This document shows positions 57,456-64,000 of a DNA stretch of 64,000 bases, in pieces (the first letter of the stretch is position 1; each line of letters begins with the position of its first letter). The DNA is taken from NCBI RefSeq assembly GCF_003343245.1, contig NZ_CP024901.1:1860001-1924000 (forward strand). The letters are read 5' to 3'. The stretch is from Photorhabdus laumondii subsp. laumondii (lineage in GTDB: Bacteria > Pseudomonadota > Gammaproteobacteria > Enterobacterales > Enterobacteriaceae). The position numbers and the translations under genes are program-made. Under the pieces are notes generated by a model, which searched no databases, was not told where the DNA came from, and was given only the letters and a program-made list of their open reading frames with translations.

Positions 57456-59223
57456 CCGTCATTCCGCACCGTATTTCTGATTTAAAAATAATGTGATCTT
57501 ACACAGGTTTTTTGTATTGATGACATCGGTGGGGTTGACGGTAATCGCCAATTTTGATCTATTACTTTTATTTGCCGGAAAGCGAATATGTCCACACCTA
57601 TACCTGCCATTAAACGTCTCGATCATCTTGGCCTTATCGCCGCTTTTTGTCATGAAGCCGGTTTACCCCGCATGATTGATGCCATTATCCCAAAATATTC
57701 ATCGCATACTGTCTCTCACGGCGACGCTTTTCTGGCGATGATCCTTAACGGGCTGGGGTTTCACAGCCGGACATTGCACATGTTTTCCGGCTTTTTTCAA
57801 CATAAGCCGATTGCGCGTTTAATTGGTGCTGACATTGAAGCTGAACACCTTAATGATGATGTGCTCGGCCGTACACTGGATGCCTTATATGAAGCGGGGG
57901 TGTCGGAAGTTTATCAGGTGCTTGCTGAGCAAGTGGTTGATAAATTAGGGTTAAATCCCGATTCCGTTCATTTGGATATCACGAGTTTTCATGTCGATGG
58001 TGACTATGACAGCGCATTGGGAGATGACACAAAACGTATTGCACTGGTGCCGGGTTATAGCCGGGATCACCGGCCTGAACTGAACCAGGTTGTCCTTGAA
58101 CTGATTTGCGAAAATCAGGCAGGTATCCCTGTCTATATGCAGGCTATGAGCGGGAATACGAATGATGCCAAAGCCTTTGCCCAGACGATCAAAACCCATA
58201 TTCAATGCCTGAAAGCAGCACAAAACAGCCGCTACTTTGTGGCCGATGCCGCCCTTTATACTGAAGCCGCGATCGCTTCGCTTCATCAGCAAAAACAACG
58301 ATTTATTACGCGTGTTCCCCTGACGATCAAGGAAGCTAAACAGTCTCTCCTGAACGTGACAGCGGAGCAATTCAGCCCCATCAGTGAGGGCTATTCAGGC
58401 TGCTGGGTGACGTCATCATATGGCGGCGTTCCTCAGCGTTGGTTACTGGTGAACAGTACGGCGGCAGAAAAACGTGAAAACCAGACTTTCCGGAAAAACA
58501 CACTCAGGGAAACAGAAAACGAGTCTAAACAGTTCGACAAACTGGGCAAAAAGCCCTTTGCCTGCCGGGAGGATGCCTTACAGGCACTGCATGATTTTGA
58601 GTCTCAATGCCAGTTTATCGGCATCGCCTCGCCGGAAATTCAGGCGATTACCGCGTATGCGGGGCGCGGGAAACCCGGCAAGCATCAACCCCCCAAATCG
58701 GTTCATTATCAATTAGCCGGTCAGGCTTATACCCGGTTAGACAAGGTGAAGCAGGCCAGATTGCGGGTCGGGAGGTTTATTTTAGCGACCAATGAACGGG
58801 ATGAAGGACGGCTTGATATGGCGGCGTTACTGGCTAATTATAAGGCACAACAAAAGGTGGAGCGGGGTTTTCGCTTCCTGAAAAGTCCGGAATTCCTGAC
58901 GTCTGCCATTTTCCTGAAAAAACCGGAGCGGATAGAAGCGCTGTTAATGGTGATGACATGTTGTCTCATGGTTTATGCGGCGCTGGAACATAAAATTCGC
59001 CATGAATTGAAACAAAATGTGCCGTTTTTCCCCGATATGAAGAACAAACCGACACAATCCCCCACCGCGCGTTGGGTATTTCTGGCCTTTGAAGGGATCA
59101 GCACCTTTGAATTTCAAGAACATAAAATGGTGACAGGAATGCAATCTTACCACCATGAGCTTTTGAGTTTATTAGGTGCACAATATAAAGCGGTTTATTC
59201 CTGAATTAGGTGCGGAATGAAGG
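57456..59223 (+). mobile_element. 1,768-bp insertion sequence, IS1634-like (IS4 superfamily)
   Basis: The ends CCGTCATTCCGCACC (left) and GGTGCGGAATGAAGG (right) are inverted repeats matching at 14 of 15 positions. ATAAAT is directly repeated at 57450-57455 and 59224-59229 as the target duplication. It carries one transposase gene and sits inside pseudogene copy A. No internal stops or frameshifts, so it may be active. Confidence 0.92.
57588..59204 (+). CDS. IS1634-type DDE transposase
   Basis: 538 residues. The N-terminal DUF4277-like region reads IKRLDHLGLIAAFCHEAGLP, followed by a Y(2)-type/IS4 DDE core. Candidate catalytic acids are in VHLDITSFHVDGDYD, YFVADAALYTE and KVERGFRFLKSPEFL (the YREK-like Glu region). 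It moves the surrounding IS. ATG 57588 opens the frame 132 bp from the left end, and the stop lies 19 bp from the right end. Confidence 0.92.
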   Translation: MSTPIPAIKRLDHLGLIAAFCHEAGLPRMIDAIIPKYSSHTVSHGDAFLAMILNGLGFHSRTLHMFSGFFQHKPIARLIGADIEAEHLNDDVLGRTLDALYEAGVSEVYQVLAEQVVDKLGLNPDSVHLDITSFHVDGDYDSALGDDTKRIALVPGYSRDHRPELNQVVLELICENQAGIPVYMQAMSGNTNDAKAFAQTIKTHIQCLKAAQNSRYFVADAALYTEAAIASLHQQKQRFITRVPLTIKEAKQSLLNVTAEQFSPISEGYSGCWVTSSYGGVPQRWLLVNSTAAEKRENQTFRKNTLRETENESKQFDKLGKKPFACREDALQALHDFESQCQFIGIASPEIQAITAYAGRGKPGKHQPPKSVHYQLAGQAYTRLDKVKQARLRVGRFILATNERDEGRLDMAALLANYKAQQKVERGFRFLKSPEFLTSAIFLKKPERIEALLMVMTCCLMVYAALEHKIRHELKQNVPFFPDMKNKPTQSPTARWVFLAFEGISTFEFQEHKMVTGMQSYHHELLSLLGAQYKAVYS

Positions 59224-59246
59224 ATAAATACCTCCTGATTGTTGTA

Positions 59247-59373
59247 TATACCCGTTATCCTTCAAGTTGCCTCTTTGTTGGCTGCACTCGCTCACCCCGG
59301 TCACATAGTTATCTATGCTCCCGGGGATTCACTCCCTTGCCGCCGCGATGCATCTTGAAATCCATAGGGTATA
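59247..59373 (-). repeat. ERIC element 11 (127 bp), inside pseudogene copy A
   Basis: TATACCC...GGGTATA, reverse orientation. It interrupts copy A between codons for KAI and YNN. Removing 125 bp restores the frame. Confidence 0.95.
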
Positions 59374-59689
59374 TAGCTTTGGAATTAAAACTTAGGTTCT
59401 TATTATCCATGTATTTTTCAATTTAAATATTGATTTGTAATTTATTTGGTTTCTTTTTCTGTCTGCACCTTGAAAGTCACGGTCATCCGTAAAAAGCTGG
59501 CAAGTATATTATAATGATTTTATTAAATAACAAGTACTAAATAGGAGTAATTACCTGACAATGTGGTGGGTTTATAAGCAATACTTTGCTATTTATTTTT
59601 TTAACTTGATCAAATGGTTTTACCATTGCCTAAATAACTAAGTTATCTCTGTAATATATTGTATCTTATTTTATAGAATTTAATTAATG
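59374..59689. other. Start of copy A and AT-rich spacer
   Basis: Contains the first codons of copy A (59374-59410) and about 280 bp of AT-rich DNA in which I see no gene. Confidence 0.45.
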
Positions 59690-60500
59690 TTTATATTTCA
59701 ATGCTGGTTTTTGATAGTCAATTATTTAACTGGTTATGAAAAAATTACTCTTGTGGTTGAAAACGCGATTAAAGCCGTTTCCTTTGGAAAAATAGATTGT
59801 TTGATCAAACTATTCACACCCTTATTTTCTGGGTTATATAAGCATTAATAAATTAATTTTTGTTTTCACTGATAAGCTTTATCAAGGGAAGGTTTTGTGC
59901 TGTTATTAAAAACCATTGTTTTAATCTTAGGTTTTAATTGACATAAGGTTTTAACCATTTTTTACTACTTTGAATATCTGCTTTTTATTAAGTTTAATCA
60001 TTATGAAATATCGTGTTTTACGGTTAAACAACATTAATCATACTTGCTTTATCTTTACTGACTCTGTTTTACCTTTATTTTATCTTGATAAATCAGCCAG
60101 TAAATAGCTTGATGATATATCCCCGTCATCTTTCAAGTTGCCTCTTTGTTGGTTGCACTCTCTCACCCCGGTTACATCGTTATCTATGCTCCCGGGGATT
60201 CGCTCCCTTGCCGCCGCGATCCATCTTGAAATCCATTGGGTATAAAGATATCCCTATATGTTATTCTCGAATAATCCTTTTCTTTTTTAGGGTTTAAATC
60301 CTGATACATTAACCGTTTTATCCATTTTTTATTAAGTTATCTCTATGGCTTGCTGCATAAAATAATGGCGAGAAAACACCTTAATATCAATCTATTCGGA
60401 TAATATTCCTTTGCATGCTGATTTCTTTTCAATTCTCTATTAATAGTTAATAACCTTCGATTAAGTATGACTAATTGCCTTTATAAAAAATTGCACTATA
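59690..60500 (-). mobile_element. Decayed IS30-family element (relic)
   Basis: Collinear with the intact IS30 copy at 62217-63275, but full of substitutions and deletions. Matching landmarks include CCTTTGGAAA, TTATCTTGATAAATCAG, AAAGATATCCCT, TTAACCGTTTTATCCAT and TTTTCAATTCTCT, in the same order and orientation. It ends with AAATTGCACTA near 60498, like the intact right end. No usable frame remains. It contains ERIC 12. Confidence 0.88.
60118..60244 (-). repeat. ERIC element 12 (127 bp), inside the IS30 relic
   Basis: Left end TATCCCC (one change from TATACCC), right end GGGTATA. The relic resumes exactly where it stopped when 125 bp are removed. Confidence 0.93.
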
Positions 60501-61057
60501 GTTAAATCTTCCTGCCACATAAAAACCTTAATCTCTCTGTGTTCGTGCTTTTAAATGGTTATGGCAGTTTAAATAAATGTAAAATGAGAGGGGGATAAAA
60601 TCGTCGATAAATGCATTAAACACGACGGGGAATAGGCTGTTTTTAGCGCCTGTACTTTTTGAAAATCTGGCATTAATGGTATTAAAATCAAGGCCCATTT
60701 CTTTAATAGTTTTTAATATTGTTAAACTTTTTTATTTTTTGCGGTTAATCTGGTTAATCTAAGGATTTTCCGGCTTCTTTTAATGATTTATCTGATTTTG
60801 CGAAAATGTATTACGACTACGTAAAATCTTTTGGTTAAGCAAGTTTGCTTAATGCGGTGATTTGTTGTTTTTCCACTTTGTTAAAAAATTTAGACCTTGT
60901 TTTTCCTGATGTTTTTTCTTCTAATATTAGTATAACCTCGGATTTTTTTACTCGTTTTAAACGATCCTTAAGTGGTTGACGCTCTGCGGTAAAAATGTAG
61001 CCTCTAATAGCAATCAAACGAGTTAAATCGGGAAAATGGCAGGAGTTTTCCCATCAT
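60501..61057. other. Unassigned AT-rich DNA with decayed coding traces
   Basis: About 560 bp. Two short minus-strand frames, about 57 codons (60530-60690) and 60 codons (60835-61017), have protein-like composition but no recognisable family, and neither has a convincing start site. I read this as remnants of lost genes. Confidence 0.35.
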
Positions 61058-61093
61058 AAAAAAACAAACCTCGTTTAAAATAGCGAGGCTTGT
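61058..61093 (-). terminator. Terminator of membrane-protein copy B
   Basis: On the minus strand ACAAGCCTCG pairs with CGAGGTTTGT (one mismatch) followed by seven Ts, 24 bp after the copy B stop. Confidence 0.8.
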
Positions 61094-61116
61094 CAACCTA
61101 AGTATTTTTTAGTCGA

Positions 61117-62039
61117 TTAAAATGTGGATGATTTCTCCTTACTGATAAAAATGCTGCGGTAGGAAGAATAATAACTAACTAAAAGTACTGGTATAGAGAT
61201 TAGAAAACTTAAACCAAAAGTCATTACCGAAATTATGAAAATGAGCGCGGAGGTGATAAAGAATAATAAACCAGGTAATAGATTTTTTTTCACTGCGGCC
61301 AGGCTCATTGATATGGCGGCCCCAAATTTTAAATTATGGATAACAATTAGCGCTGGTGCAAACCAGGTCAATGCGGCATTCACAATTGAGAAAACCATCA
61401 GAATAAAGAGACCAAGAAGTAATGAGAACAGGCTATTTTGAAGCATTTCGACTGAAATTTCACCATGTTGAGCGGCTAATAGAATATGAATTACGGCACT
61501 ACCACCGGCAATAAACATTGCGATAACACCGAGGAGTATAATACCAAGCGTTAAAGCACCAATGCCGAGCAGTGATGCAAAGTTTTTCTGAAATCCGTTG
61601 AACAACAGACTTAGCTCGAATTCTCCGCTAGTCCTCTGTTTTTCGCACACGGCAATTATACCGCCGATAAATACTGGGTTCAGAAACAAGGTAAATATTC
61701 CAATAAAGGGAATAAGCATGAAACCAGCTATACATATAGAATATACCCGTTATCTTTCAAATTGCCTCTTTGTTGGCTGCACTCACTCACCCCGGTCACA
61801 TAGTTACCTATGCTCCCGGGGATTCGCTCCCTTGCCGTCGCGATGCATCTTGAAATCCATAGGGTATAGATAATATAGAGTAGTATCCACATACCCCACT
61901 TGTTCTTGACAAGTTGCCATGCTTGACCAATCCATTTCACACCCTCTGTGCTACTGAGGGACTGACCATTAGGAATAAATACTTCCTGATGGTCATTAGT
62001 CATAGCGTTGGAGTTAAAATTTAAGTTTTGATTATCCAT
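61117..62039 (-). pseudogene. BPSS1780-like membrane protein gene (copy B), split by an ERIC
   Basis: ATG 62039 begins MDNQNLNFNSNAMTND, and the frame runs to WGMWILLYIIY before ERIC 13 breaks it. The rest (ICIAGFMLIPFIGIFTLF ... ISKEKSSTF) continues in another frame to 61117. Removing 125 bp gives 265 residues matching copy A throughout. Predicted multi-pass inner-membrane protein of unknown function. GGAAAA precedes the ATG. The downstream piece could start at ATG 61719, but only without the N-terminal 66 residues. Confidence 0.88.
61742..61868 (-). repeat. ERIC element 13 (127 bp), inside pseudogene copy B
   Basis: TATACCC...GGGTATA, reverse orientation, inserted after the codons for WILLYIIY. 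It brings stops and a frameshift. Confidence 0.96.
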
Positions 62040-62216
62040 ATAATTTTCCAATTAATGTGTTGATGCATGATATTTAAAGTCACCGGCTTGACTTTATCTC
62101 GTAAGATACAGTCAGATTGAGAGATTAGGTAAATATATTATATTAATTCTATTGTTCAACAAGCATTAAATATAAGTAACGACCAGAAAAGATAAATAAT
62201 TTCCCTTGGATTCACA

Positions 62217-63275
62217 TAATAAGTGCAACATCGTTAATCTGGAAGTAAACATGTTCGTATTCCTTTAAATAATTCATTCGGTGTTTTCCCACCCCGTGTT
62301 TTTCGAGGACGATTATTTAATCGGTTTACCACAAAATTTATTTCCTGATCAGAGATTTCATTAAAATTGGTTCCCTTTGGAAAGTATTGTCTGATTAACC
62401 CATTGATATTCTCATTGATCCCTCTTTCCCAAGGCGAATAAGGGTGAGCAAAGTAAATTTGGGTTTCTAATTCTTCACCGATGATTTCATGATCTGCGAA
62501 CTCCAAACCGTTATCGAACGTGATGGTCTTAACCTTTTGTTTTAACGGGTATAATACTTTCACTGCTGCTTTCGCGACTTCTGATGCCTGCTTGCTATCA
62601 AGTTTAACGATAATTGTATACAGCGTCTTGCGGTCAACCAATGTTAATAAGACACTTTTTTTATCTTTCCCTATTATCGTATCTCCTTCCCAGTCCCCAA
62701 TACGTTCTTTTTTATCAACAATTTCCGGGCGTTCATCAATACTGACCCGATTTTTAATTTTACCTCTTCTTTCATAGCGACCATAGCGTTTGCGATAGGG
62801 TTTTCTGGCTATTCGCAGATGTTGCCATAAATCACCCCCCTCTCTTTTATCTTGATAAATCAGTCTATAAATCGTCTCATGATGCAAAGATATCCCTTTA
62901 TGTTGCTTCAAATAATCAGCCACCTGTTCAGGGCTTAAATCTTTCCAAATTAACCGTTTTATCCATCTTTTTACTTCCGGCGTTATTTTCACGGCCTTTT
63001 TAGCAAAATGACGACGCGCCAATACCTTCAAATGAGCCTGTTCAGGGCAGTATGTCTGGACTTCTTGATTTCTCTTCAATTCTCTGCTGATGGTCGATGG
63101 GCTTCGCTTAAGTGACTTCGCAATAAAAAGCTGTGAAAAACCCGCTTCTCTTAAACTGGAAATCTGGTATCTTTCTGTTTCGGTCAGTTGTGTATAGGCC
63201 ATAGTGCATTTTCCTTTGGCGAGAAAGATGCCTACTATAGCAACTGACCGCCCTTCTGAAAAATTGCACTTATTA
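62217..63275 (-). mobile_element. IS30-family insertion sequence, apparently intact
   Basis: Ends TAATAAGTGCAA (62217-62228) and TTGCACTTATTA (63264-63275) are perfect 12-bp inverted repeats around one full-length transposase gene; about 1,059 bp. I could not identify a clear target duplication. Confidence 0.88.
62234..63202 (-). CDS. IS30-family transposase
   Basis: 322 residues. The N-terminal helix-turn-helix (YQISSLREAGFSQLFIAKSL, KRSPSTISRELKRN) is followed by the IS30 DDE core with D in GDWEGDTIIGK, D in TFDNGLEFADHE and E in ERGINENINGLIRQYFPKG. The C-terminus reads NRLNNRPRKTRGGKTPNELF. No internal stops, so it is probably functional. A decayed relative lies at 59690-60500. Confidence 0.95.
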   Translation of the reverse strand: MAYTQLTETERYQISSLREAGFSQLFIAKSLKRSPSTISRELKRNQEVQTYCPEQAHLKVLARRHFAKKAVKITPEVKRWIKRLIWKDLSPEQVADYLKQHKGISLHHETIYRLIYQDKREGGDLWQHLRIARKPYRKRYGRYERRGKIKNRVSIDERPEIVDKKERIGDWEGDTIIGKDKKSVLLTLVDRKTLYTIIVKLDSKQASEVAKAAVKVLYPLKQKVKTITFDNGLEFADHEIIGEELETQIYFAHPYSPWERGINENINGLIRQYFPKGTNFNEISDQEINFVVNRLNNRPRKTRGGKTPNELFKGIRTCLLPD

Positions 63276-63496
63276 GTCGAATCCGCCTCCTACAAAGTAT
63301 TGCTAAGTGTTTTTAATTTTATCAAATTGATAATAATTGTAATAAAGTGTTTCAATGTTAACTGACGGCTGAATTTAATTAACTTCTACCCCATGTAATC
63401 GGAATAATTTTAATTCCATTGAGTGTTTTTTTCTGTAGAATGAAAAGCACTACTAATAGTTAGTAGTTGGCATTTTAACGCTGAGAAGGAGCATAT
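63276..63496. other. Upstream region of the hcp pseudogene
   Basis: About 220 bp, AT-rich, leading to GAGAAGGAG just before the hcp start codon. Presumably the former hcp promoter; no other gene seen. Confidence 0.4.
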
Positions 63497-64000
63497 ATGT
63501 CAGGCTTAGTGCCTATCCCAATAGGCGTAATTGTTGTAGGCCATTCTTATCAATGGACAGTGAACACGGACAGCGCGGAAAAACCGGAGCGTACACGTAG
63601 TACGTGAGGATTTTGAGCACTGCCTAGGTTCGCTCTTTATGGCAAAGAAGGGCAAATAAAATAGCCCTATTGGGATAGGCCGTTAATCTATTTAACTTTA
63701 AAGGGCTATAAGCAGGGCTTGATATCGGCAGGTTGTTCGTCGATAGATTCAATAGGAAATAAAGGCCAATTAGATCATACAGACCAGATATTCATATATA
63801 ATCTCAATCATTCTTTAACTTGGGATCAGCATGTCAAGCACCATCCCATAACATTTAAAAAACCTGTTGATAAATCGTCACCGCTTTTGGGAATAGCGAT
63901 GTCAGAAAATGAAGTATTGGACGGTATGTTTGGTACTGTTATCCAAGTATCCTCTGGCGGAAGGGTTTCTTTCGTAAAATTCATCTAAAGCATCCATAAT
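63497..64000 (+). pseudogene. hcp: Type VI secretion tube protein Hcp, interrupted and decayed
   Basis: ATG 63497 follows GAAGGAG. After four codons (M-S-G-L) a 174-bp element intervenes. Joining across it gives MSGLIYLTLKGYKQGLISAG, then CSSIDSIGNKGQLDHTDQIF, a typical N-terminus of the Hcp family (secreted tube and effector carrier of type VI secretion). The frame ends at 63988 (VSFVKFI), well short of a full Hcp. Downstream bases in other frames (KGFFRKIHLK) look like continuing Hcp sequence, so at least one frameshift is also present. The gene runs to the window edge. Confidence 0.8.
63509..63682. mobile_element. 174-bp MITE-like element in hcp
   Basis: GCCTATCCCAATAGG (63511-63525) and CCTATTGGGATAGGC (63666-63680) are perfect 15-bp inverted repeats near the ends. 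TTA is directly repeated at 63506-63508 and 63683-63685. No transposase is encoded; the interior holds a small CGTAC/GTACG palindrome. The ends and TNA-type target suggest mobilisation by an IS5-group transposase (inference). Confidence 0.85.

Larger units (their letters stand above)
56711..59410 (-). pseudogene. BPSS1780-like membrane protein gene (copy A), split by an IS and an ERIC
   Basis: The original start is ATG 59410 (MDNKNLSFNSKA). The frame is broken first by ERIC 11 and then by the 57456-59223 IS. Removing 125 bp and 1,774 bp respectively gives an uninterrupted 266-residue protein aligning with copy B. It carries about five hydrophobic segments, with GMWILLSIIYFIIIFVLQL and LIPFLGVFTVLFGPVFLGGI characteristic of this membrane family of unknown function. 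The 252-codon frame ending at 56711 now begins at a GTG (57469) inside the IS end (VRNDG...). A truncated protein is possible but no good binding site precedes it. Confidence 0.85.

Noticed and set aside
60835..61017. 60-codon minus-strand frame rich in Lys/Arg/Glu
   Set aside because: Protein-like composition, but no start signal, no recognised family, and it lies in decayed DNA. Kept only as part of a region note.
61728..62051. 107-codon frame as an intact gene
   Set aside because: Its last 45 or so residues are ERIC translation (ARERIPGS...). Only the first part is copy B.
63719..63988. Independent small gene starting at TTG 63719
   Set aside because: The open frame extends upstream to the edge of the MITE and rejoins the ATG at 63497 as Hcp. 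The internal TTG is not the original start.

Overview
The window looks like a chromosomal segment of a Photorhabdus-type enterobacterium (inference). The conserved genes read as close relatives of Escherichia coli proteins in largely E. coli order. The DNA is moderately AT-rich, and the segment carries thirteen 127-bp ERIC palindromes in 64 kb, a density typical of Photorhabdus. There are no rRNA or tRNA genes and no CRISPR array.

Layout. 1-6 kb: end of dcd, then asmA, yegH and gnd. 6-8.7 kb: a small accessory patch with a beta/gamma-crystallin-like orphan, yeaK and ERICs. 8.7-19.2 kb: yiaY, the histidine operon on the minus strand (hisL leader and attenuator, then hisG-hisD-hisC-hisB-hisH-hisA-hisF-hisIE), yeeZ and a glutathione transferase. 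hisD and hisC form one continuous reading frame here. 19.2-25.9 kb: dacC behind two ERICs, then a very AT-rich island of orphan genes, including two small proteins that are diverged paralogues of each other. 25.9-36 kb: sdaC, ybjG, the sRNA gene rybB with a sigma-E promoter, grxA, ybjC, ybjN, rlmC, the arginine transporter artPIQM and the lysine exporter lysO. 36-56.6 kb: macAB, cspD, clpSA, infA, aat, cydDC, trxB, lrp, ftsK (with a perfect 9-bp minisatellite), lolA, rarA and serS.

56.7-64 kb is a graveyard of mobile DNA. Two paralogous membrane-protein genes are each broken by an ERIC, and one of them also by a 1,768-bp IS. There is a decayed IS30 copy with an ERIC inside it, an apparently intact IS30-family element, and an orphan type VI secretion hcp gene split at codon 4 by a 174-bp MITE-like element. 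In several cases the empty site can be rebuilt to the base. Removing 125 bp per ERIC (element minus one TA) and 1,774 bp for the IS restores reading frames of 266 and 265 codons that align end to end. Removing 177 bp restores the Hcp N-terminus. These sites show how ERICs insert (TA duplication, 125 bp net gain).

How the genes work together. The his genes make histidine under classical leader-peptide attenuation. artPIQM imports arginine and lysO exports lysine. trxB-cydDC serve thiol redox balance and cytochrome bd assembly. clpS, clpA and aat belong to the N-end-rule degradation pathway. ftsK, rarA, lolA and serS form the conserved block downstream of lrp. rybB links this region to the sigma-E envelope stress response. 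The accessory stretches (6-8.7, 20.9-25.9 and 56.7-64 kb) hold the unrecognised genes and nearly all the mobile DNA.
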